The notes beneath the pieces were generated by a model, which was not told the DNA's origin, did no database searches, and saw only the letters and a list, made by a program, of their open reading frames with translations. A program made the position numbers and the translations under genes. 64,000 nt of DNA from Bacillus sp. DTU_2020_1000418_1_SI_GHA_SEK_038 (lineage in GTDB: Bacteria; Bacillota; Bacilli; Bacillales; Cytobacillaceae). This document shows positions 18,700 to 28,158 of the stretch, piece by piece (position 1 is the stretch's first letter; each line of letters starts with the position of its first letter). The stretch is taken from NCBI RefSeq assembly GCF_032341175.1, contig NZ_CP135435.1, forward strand, positions 620,001 to 684,000, written 5' to 3'.

Positions 18700-18922
18700 T
18701 GATGGATTTGGACTGAATTACCAGATTAATCCATTATAAAGGTTTTTTTCTTTGGATAAAATGAAAAAAATGAAAATTTGGACGTTCAAGAAAATCAAAT
18801 CAAATTAATGTAACACTAGTGAAAAAACTATTTAAAATACTGGAATTGCCCCCCTTCATTGTATGGTATTGGTAGGATAGTAGTGTTAATATGATTAAAG
18901 ACCTAAAAACAGGAGGTTTAGT

Positions 18923-19444
18923 ATGGATTTTCTAGAAACTTTATACCCGCAAAAAAAACTAGGTTTGTTATTAAAAACAATGGATGAACAGACTGTCAAT
19001 GTATATCCATGGATTAACGAAGAACTTTTAATAACAGATGAATTGGGGAATACGTTAGGATTTATATCAGAAACGTCCAATGATTATACGCTTTATAACG
19101 AACATATGAACATGATTGCTGCTACTAATGAAGTGCAGGATTTTTCAATTCTGCATGATTTTAGTGGGAATACAATTTCTTATGTGCATGATATGCCGAA
19201 TGGCTTTACGGAACTAGCTTTTACCGGAGAACAAATTGATGCTTTTTCTAATGTGTTTGGCGGTTATGACTTCATTTCATCTGGTGAGGTAATAGGTCAA
19301 TCTAAATTAGCCAGTGATCATTTTACTTTTACATATAATCCAATTGAAACACATTTTAGTTCATTTGATTTTGCTGGTTTTAATACCATCTTGTTTGATG
19401 CTTTCGATTATTATGAAGCACAAGCTTTATTTGACTTCTTATAG
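18923..19444 (+). CDS. Hypothetical beta-rich protein, first gene of a two-gene module
   Basis: A 173-residue acidic, aromatic-rich protein without signal peptide or membrane segment. It seems built of repeated short beta units (ITDELGNTLGFI, LHDFSGNTISYV, GEVIGQSKLAS), reminiscent of beta-propeller or LURP-like repeats, but no family is recognised. AGGAGG lies 7 bp before ATG 18923. The next gene starts 12 bp after its stop, so the two are co-transcribed and probably act together. Confidence 0.6.
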   Translation: MDFLETLYPQKKLGLLLKTMDEQTVNVYPWINEELLITDELGNTLGFISETSNDYTLYNEHMNMIAATNEVQDFSILHDFSGNTISYVHDMPNGFTELAFTGEQIDAFSNVFGGYDFISSGEVIGQSKLASDHFTFTYNPIETHFSSFDFAGFNTILFDAFDYYEAQALFDFL

Positions 19445-19455
19445 GTGGTGTTGAT

Positions 19456-22400
19456 TTGGAACTTATTAAGGCGGAAGATCTTGTTGTAGGATTATATGAT
19501 ATTCGATTTGAAAGACCAACATTATCAGAACAGCAGTTGAAAAATATAGAATTACTCGTTCAAATTGAAGTGGATGCAATATATGATGAGTTAATGAAAA
19601 ATTGGCGAGCATACAGTCAAAATATTACGCAATCGTTTACCTCTTTGCAGCAAATGAAGGAAACGATAAAAGATGCTCAGAAATTTTCGACAGCTCTTCA
19701 ATCCATTGAACCTAGTAAGATAGCAAGTAGTTTAAACCAAACTTTTCACGCCAAACGTTTAATAAAAATACAAGAGCATTATACATATACATTTAATCAA
19801 TTAACGTCCAGCGGCATAGCTGATATTGCAGAACGATATCGTTTGTCGCATCAAGTATTTCAAGTACTTGCAGATGATTTGCTTCAATGGAATGATGAAC
19901 TCATTCGAAAAATTGAAACTTACAATACAAGCTATAAGCAATTATTCGAGGTTTTAAATAAAGGCAATGCCACTAACTCTGAAGATGAAATATTTATCTT
20001 TGGGGCAGGACTGTTAGCTTCGATGCTTGCTGGTCCGCTTGGAGGAATAGCGACTCGAACAGCTTTACGTTCAGCAAATAACCCGTCTTCTCAAGTAGAG
20101 CAAGCTGTATGGCATGTATTACAGTCTCTTAATGAAATAGATAATTTTGTTCATGCGTATACAGCCTCTATTGGGAAATATTTAATTTATTTCTTTAGCC
20201 ATACATACATAGGATTGATGGAATATCTAAAGGGTGATTTACCACAAATTGGTTGGGGATTTATTGATGTTAATCCAATTGAGAAAACGATCATTGTGAA
20301 AAAGAATCATCAATATGAGAAAGATAGCGAGCGTTATATTCAACAGTTAAAAAGGCAAGCAAAGGAAGCTGTTGATCAGAATGATTGGGTTCATGCAGAA
20401 AAGAATTATGCTGCTTTATTGAAAGCGGCAAATACCGATTTTGATTTAGCGAAAGTACTTGGCATTGATAGTGCTGCTCAAACATTCCATAGTATTGCGA
20501 AACAAATTGAGGCGTTGCCCGAACAGAAAAAGCATTTTGCATATAGCAAATTATTTCAAAATACCTATGTAGGAATGGGGCAGATCCCATACTTCGAGGT
20601 AAATGATGTTATTATACGTTATATTTTATGTACTGAACATGCTGTAAGTAAGGAACCAGAAAAAGCGATTGCACTTCGAGGTTCGACAGTAAGTCACTTT
20701 ACAAAATATATTCAAAATTTTTTATCCATTGAAAAGAGATCAAGAGTTTATCGAACAAAAGATGAAGTGATTTCAGGGACAACATTAGCAATCATTCATA
20801 CATATACACAGTTTGTTTCATCTCAGGGCTTAAACGTACCAAATAAATTGTTAGATACGTTAACGAATTCTAGTAATTGTACGCAACTTGTATATGAACA
20901 ATTTTTCAAAAAGTATATTAACTCATTTACGTTATATTTAAAAAATAAACCGAGTAACAATCCCTTTCCACAAGACTTAAAGAAAAAAATAATGCCAAGC
21001 TCAATGCCTGAAAAACAGCTGCCTTTAATTGATTTTTACATAACGTATGAGTTTAATGAATTAATCCATTTAAATAAACTTGAAGATTCGGATCAAAGCT
21101 ATCACGAATTCAAGGAGAATATTGACCAGTATGTTTCATTCCGTCATTTAATAAGCGACGTAAGTAACGGGAAGAACGATAAAGATCGATTATTTAATAT
21201 TGCAGAGCACTATTATTATGGATTAGGTATTGCCCAAAACTATCAGAAAGCGATGGAGTGGTTAAAAAAGGCGGATCAACAAGGACATCAAGATGCAGTG
21301 TCTCTCATGGTTGATTTATACAATAACAATAAAATTGCTATTAACCAAAATCACCACAAACATATATTAGAGCGTTTCGTTAAAGAAAACGAAGATACCA
21401 TATCTCATTATCTTCTCGGTACGTACTATTTACATTCAGAACGTGAAAAAGCCCGACACCATTTTGAAATTGCTGCAAGTGGAGGACATATAGTATCGGC
21501 TTACGAATCAGGACTACTTAATGAAATAAAGAAAAATAAAAGAAAAGCGTATGACTATTTCCTTCAAGCAGCTGAAAAAGGGCATGATGAAGCAAAGAAT
21601 AAAGTAAACCAATACCGAAAAATCAAGTTTATGCAAATAATGCTGTTTGTAGTAGCGCCTGTTACGATTCTGATTATTGCTTTTGTAATCTATAATCAAC
21701 AACAGGAACAGAAAGAAGCTCTGCAGCGGGAAATTGAATTTGAGGAGTTTAAAAAGGAACAGGAAGCTGAACACCAGGCGTGGCTAGATGCAAACGAACC
21801 TTTTACAATTAATGTACATGTTACGCCATATTGCAGCTATTTATCAGATTATCTAGAAAACTTTGCTGAACCACCACTCCCTACTAATGGTGATAAAAAA
21901 ACGATAGAAATTATCGTCTATCCTCAAACTCAAATAAAATATGAAATGTACGAGTATTATTATTTGAAAAAAGAGGTAGATTGTGTAGTTAATACAATTG
22001 ATGGAAACATATTAGAGAATGGATTTATTAATAATTTAGATCACCGTCACACATTAGAACTATTAGAAATTATTAATGAGGAATTGGCTTCGGGTGAGTA
22101 CCGAGAAGGATTTCGTCAATTGATAAATTCTATAGACATTAATTATGTTCGTAATATTGATCAATGGAATGAAGCCATTTCTTTAATGCAGTCAGCAAGT
22201 AAAAAACTCGATGACTACTTCAAAGAAAAAGGAATACACGAGCAAAATAATGAGAAGACTACGTCAGAACAAAACAATGATGAATACGTATTGTCTGGCC
22301 CAGCTAATAATCCGAATATGATAGGGTATCTTTATGTGAATAGTGAATCTAATTATTTTGAATATATAATTAGTCCAAATTGGGAAGAAGTATTGCCAGG

Positions 22401-22731
22401 AAAAACAAAATGGGAAGTAGTAGATGAAATGGCTGATGGTTCGGTATTATTAGCAAATGGATATGTTGTTAGTATTGCCGGGGATCAGGATGTGAAGTTT
22501 GAACGTACAAAAAGGGAATATCCGCAAGAGAGTTTTAATGGAGTTGCAACCGTAAATGTGTTTTTTGCTAATATACCAGTATATAAAGGTAAAAATATTG
22601 AAACAGAATATTATTTAGGAGATGGAGGTGTTTACGAAGTTTCAGAGATTTATTCTGATGGACGAATAAGAATTAGTGAAGATTATTGGGTATATTACGA
22701 TGAAAATCACATGGGAATTGAATATAATTAA
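19456..22731 (+). CDS. Large Sel1-repeat membrane protein of unknown function
   Basis: 1091 residues. An N-terminal helical part (1-175) is followed by a Gly/Ala-rich hydrophobic segment (about 183-200, GAGLLASMLAGPLGG) that could insert in a membrane. A helical mid region leads to Sel1-like repeats (about 588-720: HYYYGLGIAQNYQKAMEWLKKA; KAYDYFLQAAEKGHDEAK). A clear transmembrane helix lies at about 728-750, followed by a Glu-rich coiled segment and an outer C-terminal half of about 310 residues. Sel1 repeats mediate protein binding. The start is TTG 19456 with TAGGTGGTG upstream. I do not recognise the whole architecture. Confidence 0.7.
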   Translation: MELIKAEDLVVGLYDIRFERPTLSEQQLKNIELLVQIEVDAIYDELMKNWRAYSQNITQSFTSLQQMKETIKDAQKFSTALQSIEPSKIASSLNQTFHAKRLIKIQEHYTYTFNQLTSSGIADIAERYRLSHQVFQVLADDLLQWNDELIRKIETYNTSYKQLFEVLNKGNATNSEDEIFIFGAGLLASMLAGPLGGIATRTALRSANNPSSQVEQAVWHVLQSLNEIDNFVHAYTASIGKYLIYFFSHTYIGLMEYLKGDLPQIGWGFIDVNPIEKTIIVKKNHQYEKDSERYIQQLKRQAKEAVDQNDWVHAEKNYAALLKAANTDFDLAKVLGIDSAAQTFHSIAKQIEALPEQKKHFAYSKLFQNTYVGMGQIPYFEVNDVIIRYILCTEHAVSKEPEKAIALRGSTVSHFTKYIQNFLSIEKRSRVYRTKDEVISGTTLAIIHTYTQFVSSQGLNVPNKLLDTLTNSSNCTQLVYEQFFKKYINSFTLYLKNKPSNNPFPQDLKKKIMPSSMPEKQLPLIDFYITYEFNELIHLNKLEDSDQSYHEFKENIDQYVSFRHLISDVSNGKNDKDRLFNIAEHYYYGLGIAQNYQKAMEWLKKADQQGHQDAVSLMVDLYNNNKIAINQNHHKHILERFVKENEDTISHYLLGTYYLHSEREKARHHFEIAASGGHIVSAYESGLLNEIKKNKRKAYDYFLQAAEKGHDEAKNKVNQYRKIKFMQIMLFVVAPVTILIIAFVIYNQQQEQKEALQREIEFEEFKKEQEAEHQAWLDANEPFTINVHVTPYCSYLSDYLENFAEPPLPTNGDKKTIEIIVYPQTQIKYEMYEYYYLKKEVDCVVNTIDGNILENGFINNLDHRHTLELLEIINEELASGEYREGFRQLINSIDINYVRNIDQWNEAISLMQSASKKLDDYFKEKGIHEQNNEKTTSEQNNDEYVLSGPANNPNMIGYLYVNSESNYFEYIISPNWEEVLPGKTKWEVVDEMADGSVLLANGYVVSIAGDQDVKFERTKREYPQESFNGVATVNVFFANIPVYKGKNIETEYYLGDGGVYEVSEIYSDGRIRISEDYWVYYDENHMGIEYN

Positions 22732-22840
22732 TTTTCCTGTAAGCTCAAATAATTTATGCACAAACATTATTAGTGTTTCACTAATTTAATACAATAGATA
22801 GGAACGGATTCTGTTATCTGTCAAAACTAAAAAAATGTAT

Positions 22841-22890
22841 AGAAAATAGACCACTAAATTGTTACTATATTTGATGGTCTATTTTCTTTG
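22841..22890 (+). terminator. Rho-independent terminator
   Basis: A 13-bp stem (AGAAAATAGACCA with TGGTCTATTTTCT) and a weak T run, ending the Sel1 module. From here to 23343 there is only a 36-codon open frame (22963-23073) with weak start signals, which I do not call a gene. Confidence 0.7.
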
Positions 22891-23342
22891 TTTATTAGCA
22901 TTATAGTAATGAAACAACAGCCATTTATTGTAGTACATGATAGATACTTTTAGAGGAAATCGATGGATTCAATTATTTTAGACATTAGAGGAAAAAGAGC
23001 GGGGTATAAATCATTTAAATTTAATATGGGTACAGTTGTATTTTTACAGTTGCTTTTTGAAATAGTAGAATAAAACGCAGCATTTTAGTGATTATCTTTC
23101 TCCAAAATTTAGATATCTTTTATAACAAAATTCATAATGTACGGTACCAGTTTTTGTCATACAAATAATATAAGTCTTCCGGGATAATGAAATTGTCAAC
23201 GAAGGCAACTATAGATATTATAGTATAGGTATACTATTAGGTTTACTTATTCATTGGATTATGTGTAGAAGAAGCATGAGTTTTTTGCCATTTAATTTAG
23301 AGACGAGAGTTTGACTCTTATAAGAGAGGTTTGAGTTTATAT

Positions 23343-24308
23343 ATGAAAGAAAATTTTTGGAACGAATTACCAAGGCCGTTTTTTGTACTTGCACCAATGG
23401 AAGATGTGACGGATGTTGTTTTTCGCCATGTAGTGAGTAAAGCGGCCAGACCGGATGTGTTTTTTACTGAGTTTACAAACAGCGAGAGTTATTGTCACCC
23501 AGATGGGAAGCAAAGTGTGCGTGGGCGTTTGACTTTTACAGAGGATGAACAACCTATTGTGGCTCATATATGGGGGGATAGGCCAGAAAACTTTCGGAAA
23601 ATGAGTATCGGTATGGCTGAACTAGGATTTCGGGGGATCGATATCAATATGGGCTGTCCTGTACCTAATGTGACATCGAATGGGAAGGGAGCCGGTCTGA
23701 TTCTTCGTCCGGAAGTTGCAGCAGATTTAATACAAGCAGCAAAAGCAGGAGGATTGCCTGTAAGTGTGAAAACAAGGCTTGGTTACACGGATGTAGAAGA
23801 GTGGCAGGACTGGCTAACACATATATTGAAACAAGATATTGCCAATCTTTCTATTCATTTGCGTACAAGACAAGAAATGAGCCAAGTCGAAGCTCATTGG
23901 GAGCTGATTCCGGAGATAAAGAAACTTCGTGACGCGATTGCACCAGATACGCTTTTGACGATCAATGGTGATATTCCTGACCGTCAAACTGGCTTGCAGC
24001 TGGCTGAACAATATGGTATTGATGGAGTTATGATCGGGCGAGGTATTTTTAAAAATCCTTTTGCTTTTGAAAAAGAGCCAAAAGAACATAGCAGTAAAGA
24101 ATACCTAGATCTTTTAAGACTGCAGCTTGATCTTCAAGATCAATATGCGGAAGAACTGCCACGTTCAATCTCAGGCCTTCATCGCTTTTTCAAAATTTAT
24201 GTCAAAGGATTCCGTGGAGCTGGTGAATTAAGAAATCAATTGATGAACACGAAATCAACAGATGAAGTACGTGCATTGCTTGATAACTTTATGCTAGAGA
24301 ATGAATAA
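23343..24308 (+). CDS. tRNA-dihydrouridine synthase (DusC/DusB-like)
   Basis: FMN-dependent enzyme reducing uridine to dihydrouridine in tRNA. The TIM-barrel signature [15 protein letters not shown] is near residue 15. The active-site Cys is in [19 protein letters not shown] (about 100-118), and the flavin-binding INGDIPD and [14 protein letters not shown] strands follow. 321 residues, normal length. ATG 23343 gives the start typical for Bacilli; TTG 23331 sits almost on the GAGAGG site. The gene has its own terminator. Confidence 0.92.
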   Translation: MKENFWNELPRPFFVLAPMEDVTDVVFRHVVSKAARPDVFFTEFTNSESYCHPDGKQSVRGRLTFTEDEQPIVAHIWGDRPENFRKMSIGMAELGFRGIDINMGCPVPNVTSNGKGAGLILRPEVAADLIQAAKAGGLPVSVKTRLGYTDVEEWQDWLTHILKQDIANLSIHLRTRQEMSQVEAHWELIPEIKKLRDAIAPDTLLTINGDIPDRQTGLQLAEQYGIDGVMIGRGIFKNPFAFEKEPKEHSSKEYLDLLRLQLDLQDQYAEELPRSISGLHRFFKIYVKGFRGAGELRNQLMNTKSTDEVRALLDNFMLENE

Positions 24309-24387
24309 TAAAACCATACTACCTGCGATCACTATTAAAGTCATGTGGTAAATGTCGCAGTGTTGGAGTTGAAAAATAAATAAGGTG

Positions 24388-24419
24388 AAAAAAGAAGTCT
24401 AGCGATAGACTTCTTTTTT
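24388..24419 (+). terminator. Rho-independent terminator after dus
   Basis: A 14-bp perfect stem AAAAAAGAAGTCTA/TAGACTTCTTTTTT with a 4-base loop. The A run on one side and T run on the other allow use in both directions. Confidence 0.85.
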
Positions 24420-24536
24420 ATGGTGAAACAACAATCAAACCTGTTTAACTACCTGTATGAAGAAGGTATTTATTTTTATTTCTTGAATTTCTAAGTTAAA
24501 TGGAAAAATCAAATTAGAGATTGGAGCGAGTTTATT

Positions 24537-24887
24537 ATGATGATTAAAGGTTTCGGGGGAATATTTTGGAGGACTAAAAATCTAGAAGCTGTAAAAAAAT
24601 GGTACAGTGAAGTGCTAAAGATTGAAATGGAAAATTGGAATGGGACCATTATAAAACCCCATACGGAAAATGAAACTATCTTTTCCTTATTTACTGAAGA
24701 TAACAGTTATTTCCCAACAGAACAGCAAGTGATGTTAAATTTCCAAGTTTATAATCTAAACGAGACGATTAAGCATCTTGAACAAGTTGGTGTACCTCTT
24801 GTAATGGAAAAAAAGATTAATGAATATGGTAAGTTTATTTGGATTAAAGATCCTGAAGGCAGACTGGTTGAGCTATGGGAGAAATAA
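24537..24887 (+). CDS. VOC/glyoxalase-like protein
   Basis: 116 residues with one vicinal-oxygen-chelate repeat pair: FWRTKNLEAVKKWYSEVLKI at the N-terminus and FIWIKDPEGRLVELWEK at the C-terminus, with the metal-ligand Glu in VELWE. The substrate cannot be told. It may be a small-molecule detoxification or antibiotic-binding protein. It starts at ATG 24537 or 24540 after GGAGCGAG. The phzF-like gene begins 39 bp downstream and may be co-transcribed. Confidence 0.8.
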   Translation: MMIKGFGGIFWRTKNLEAVKKWYSEVLKIEMENWNGTIIKPHTENETIFSLFTEDNSYFPTEQQVMLNFQVYNLNETIKHLEQVGVPLVMEKKINEYGKFIWIKDPEGRLVELWEK

Positions 24888-24926
24888 GCGGGTTTAGTTT
24901 AAATGAACAACAAGGAGATTAAGAAA

Positions 24927-25706
24927 ATGAGAATCCCAATTTATCAGATTGATGCTTTTACAAACGAACAATTTAAAGGAAACCCAGCGGCAGTATGTCC
25001 ATTAAACGAATGGATAGAGGATGACTTAATGCAAAAGATTGCAGCAGAAAATAATTTATCTGAAACCGCCTTTTTTGTAAAAAAAGATGCTGAATATGAG
25101 TTAAGATGGTTCACTCCAATAGGGGAAATAGACTTATGTGGACACGCCACATTAGCGTCTGCTTATGTAATCTGCACATATTTAGATGAAAATATAAAGA
25201 ATGTAAAGTTTTATACAAAAAGTGGACTTTTAGAAGTATCGAAGGATGGCGGTCTATTTACATTGAGTTTTCCTTCTAGGGAAGGAGAAAAATGTGATAC
25301 TCCAGAGGAACTGATTAAAGGTTTAGGCAAAGAACCTAAAGAGGTCTATAAGGCAAGAGATTATTTGGCGGTATTTGATGCAGAACAAGATATTTTAGAT
25401 CTTGAACTAAATATGGATGAACTAAAAAAACTGGACGGTTTTGGTGTAATAGTGACAGCTAAAGGAAAAGAAGCAGATTTCGTATCAAGATTTTTTGCAC
25501 CAAAGGCAGGAATAGATGAAGACCCCGTTACTGGTTCAGCTCATTGTACGTTAGTTCCGTATTGGAAGAATAAATTGAATAAAAATGAATTTGTCGCATT
25601 GCAATTATCAGAAAGAGGCGGAAAGCTATTTTGTACTGATTTAGGTGAAACGGTAAAAATGTCTGGAGAAGCTGTATCTTATTTAGAAGGATATATAAAT
25701 GTTTAA
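24927..25706 (+). CDS. PhzF family isomerase/epimerase-like protein
   Basis: 259 residues, a complete PhzF fold with two duplicated halves. QIDAFTNEQFKGNPAAV lies at the start with the conserved GNPAAV. ENNLSETAF carries the catalytic Glu (about residue 46), and LCGHATLASA and DEDPVTGSAHC are the other two signatures. PhzF relatives isomerise small carboxylic acids; only some act in phenazine synthesis, and no phenazine genes are nearby. ATG 24927 is chosen because AAGGAGATT precedes it, over ATG 24903. Confidence 0.9.
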   Translation: MRIPIYQIDAFTNEQFKGNPAAVCPLNEWIEDDLMQKIAAENNLSETAFFVKKDAEYELRWFTPIGEIDLCGHATLASAYVICTYLDENIKNVKFYTKSGLLEVSKDGGLFTLSFPSREGEKCDTPEELIKGLGKEPKEVYKARDYLAVFDAEQDILDLELNMDELKKLDGFGVIVTAKGKEADFVSRFFAPKAGIDEDPVTGSAHCTLVPYWKNKLNKNEFVALQLSERGGKLFCTDLGETVKMSGEAVSYLEGYINV

Positions 25707-25746
25707 GAAAATTTGTTCAACAATATAAAAATTTATTGACGGGTGG

Positions 25747-25780
25747 TGCTATTCTTCAAGAAAGAGAATAGCATTTCTTA
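25747..25780 (+). terminator. Rho-independent terminator
   Basis: TGCTATTCT pairs with AGAATAGCA around a short A-rich loop and is followed by TTTCTTATT, 40 bp after the phzF-like gene. Confidence 0.65.
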
Positions 25781-25927
25781 TTGAAGGGGCAGGTTTATTC
25801 AATAATAAATCACAACAGGGATCTGCATTTACCGTAAAATATTGTTAATTTTTCATAAAATAAATCCATACAAGAAACAATCGTGTTATATAAAGAAAAA
25901 ATTATTATGGGGGAGGATAGGGTAATC

Positions 25928-26263
25928 ATGGCAAAGTATGAAAAGACAATTGTTGGTCAATTTGAGAAAGTCGTTAATCAATTGCAAAACGATATTGGTA
26001 ATAATGGAATAAGTATGAGATTAGTTGATGAAAGCAACTACACTATTGGAGAGACAAAAATAGCAGTTCGGGTTTATGATAAATATTTTATGAGAAATGG
26101 AAACAGAGCAAGTTTGAGCCTTACTGTGGTAGGTTATAACAGTAATATTTTTATTTCAGCAATTGGTGCTGGCGGGGGACAAGGTGTTTTTTTAAACTTT
26201 AGTCTTGGTGCCGAAGATGATATGGTGGCAATAGTGCAAAAAAGTATAGAACAAATGGAATAA
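25928..26263 (+). CDS. DUF6054-like protein
   Basis: 111 residues from ATG 25928, selected because GGGGGAGG and GGGTAATC lie just before; ATG 25907 is inside that ribosome site and 25883 has none. The pattern MAKYEKTIVGQFEKVVNQLQ...IRVYDKYFMRNGNRASLSLTVVG, with a Gly-rich SAIGAGGGQGVF turn, resembles DUF6054 proteins of Bacilli. Function unknown. It stands alone. Confidence 0.65.
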   Translation: MAKYEKTIVGQFEKVVNQLQNDIGNNGISMRLVDESNYTIGETKIAVRVYDKYFMRNGNRASLSLTVVGYNSNIFISAIGAGGGQGVFLNFSLGAEDDMVAIVQKSIEQME

Positions 26264-26509
26264 TACTTAATTTTATTTCTAATTGCAGTTTCCTCGTAAT
26301 TCGATTCCTGCTTAACTGTGTCGTGAAAAGATGAACTTAAATTAACGCAGCATTTCTGTAATATTGAGGAAAGCTTTTTCACTTAAGGAGCAGGATTATT
26401 TAATAGGGGTGGCAATGTCCCCCAGACCGGTGGATAGGTAATTTGAAAGATTACATACATACCCCTTGTTACACCTCAAATCAAAAATCTAATCGCGGGA
26501 GTTTTCTAA

Positions 26510-27136
26510 ATGAAATATGAATGGAGAAAGAACGAGAAAGATCTATATATGCCTAAGCAAAAACCTGAATTGGTCACAGTCTCAAAGCAAAACTTCCTTA
26601 TGATAAAGGGAAAAGGGGATCCCAATAAAGAGGATTTTTCCGAAAGAATAGGAGTTCTTTATTCGTTAGCTTACGCTATTCGAATGATGCCGAAACAAGG
26701 ATATACTCCGGACGGCTATTTCGAATATACTGTTTACCCTTTAGAAGGGATATGGGATTTGACAGAGAAAGGAAGAATAATAGAAACTTTAGATAAAAAT
26801 GAATTGCTGTATACGATTATGATCAGACAACCAGACTTTGTAACGGAAGAAGTTGTAGAGAGAGCGATGGAAAGGGTGAGGAAAAAGAAACCACATCCGC
26901 TGCTAAATGAAGTGACATTCGATTCAGTTGAAGACGGTCTGTCTGTACAAATGCTCCATGTAGGCTCATATGATGAAGAACCACAAACTTTTGAGAAAAT
27001 GAATGAGTTTGTAATCACGAATCAACTTGAAAGAGCTTGTTTAACACATCGAGAAATTTATCTATCCGATTTCAGAAGAGTAGAACCGGATAAATTAAGA
27101 ACAGTTCTCAGATATAAGGTAAAGCTAACGAAATGA
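26510..27136 (+). CDS. GyrI-like small-molecule-binding protein
   Basis: 208 residues of the GyrI/AraC effector-binding type without a DNA-binding domain. It contains KQNFLMIKGKGDPN, the central YFEYTVYPLEGIWDL strand pair and the C-terminal VQMLHVGSYDEEPQTFEKM motif carrying the conserved Glu of the ligand pocket. Relatives bind or hydrolyse drugs and cyclopropanoid compounds. The gene is preceded by a weak CGGGAG site and stands alone. Confidence 0.85.
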   Translation: MKYEWRKNEKDLYMPKQKPELVTVSKQNFLMIKGKGDPNKEDFSERIGVLYSLAYAIRMMPKQGYTPDGYFEYTVYPLEGIWDLTEKGRIIETLDKNELLYTIMIRQPDFVTEEVVERAMERVRKKKPHPLLNEVTFDSVEDGLSVQMLHVGSYDEEPQTFEKMNEFVITNQLERACLTHREIYLSDFRRVEPDKLRTVLRYKVKLTK

Positions 27137-27384
27137 TAGGTATCATAAACCTTATCCCAATTCCGTAAAAAATACTAAATAATTTTGTTCTAAATGTGTT
27201 TTACATTAAATTAAAATGATTTTTTATTCCCTCAGACAATCGTTTTGAGGGATTTTTTAATTGGGATATAATGTGTTTTACTTAAAATTTAGGATTTTAC
27301 GTGTTTTGGCAATCGAAAAATGCTGTTCATGGCAGTATTAGAAAATGATGTAACCGTCAAGTAGTTTTGAACACTTTTTGCTAA

Positions 27385-28158
27385 TTAATTTTGAACACTT
27401 TCTTTGCTAAAAATGGTAGTTCGATGCTTAATTCTATAGCTGTCATTTTCATTTAGTTGAATAACCTCTACTCGATGGAGAAGTCGGTCAAGAATGGCTG
27501 TTGTAATTCCTTGATCACCCATTAACTCACCCCATTGTTCTGGTCCCTTATTAGAGGTCAAAATGACTGAGCTGCGCTCATAAAGATGATTAATCAAATG
27601 GAAAAATAGGTTAGCTTCTCTTTGATCCATTGCCATATACATTAAATCATCAATAATAACCAAATCTGCTTCTTTTAATCTTTTTAGCTGCGTTTGGGAC
27701 TTACGAATATACTCTTCCGTTTTCAATAGTTGAACAAGCTCACCCATTGTAGAAAACGATACTTTATATCCTTTTTGAATAGCTTCATAGCCAAGTCCGA
27801 TACTAATATGAGTTTTTCCAGTCCCAGGCGGGCCCAATAAAATCATATTATACTGTTGTTCAAGCCAATTTAGTTCTTTCAATTGATTTAATTGACGGGC
27901 ACTTACGGATATTTGGTCCTCCACATTAAATTCATCAAGTGTCTTGAGATAAGGGAATTTAGCCCATTTTAGACGCTTTTCCATATTTTTTTCTTCGCGT
28001 CGTGTCAATTCATGGTGAAGCAGCTTTTCAAGAAACTCCAGATAAGTCCAGGACGATTTTTCGGCATTCCGAAGAAGCATTGGCAGCTCATCAGCCGTTT
28101 CCACCATCCGAAGATGGCGGAATTGTTCTTGCAGTGTATGTACAGAAACTGTCATCAT
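27385..28158 (-). CDS. istB: IS21 helper ATPase IstB
   Basis: 257-residue DnaA/DnaC-like AAA+ ATPase that helps the IstA transposase choose targets. Walker A is in LLGPPGTGKTHISIGLG (about 106-122) and Walker B in LVIIDDLMYM (about 167-176). It overlaps istA by 4 bp. The 3' end runs into the left internal repeat of the element. Confidence 0.95.
   Translation of the reverse strand: MMTVSVHTLQEQFRHLRMVETADELPMLLRNAEKSSWTYLEFLEKLLHHELTRREEKNMEKRLKWAKFPYLKTLDEFNVEDQISVSARQLNQLKELNWLEQQYNMILLGPPGTGKTHISIGLGYEAIQKGYKVSFSTMGELVQLLKTEEYIRKSQTQLKRLKEADLVIIDDLMYMAMDQREANLFFHLINHLYERSSVILTSNKGPEQWGELMGDQGITTAILDRLLHRVEVIQLNENDSYRIKHRTTIFSKESVQN

Noticed and set aside
22963..23073. 36-codon ORF in the gap before dus
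   Set aside because: Weak start signals and no similarity known to me; likely chance.
24927..25706. Phenazine biosynthesis role for the PhzF protein
   Set aside because: No other phz genes are present and the family is much broader than phenazine synthesis.
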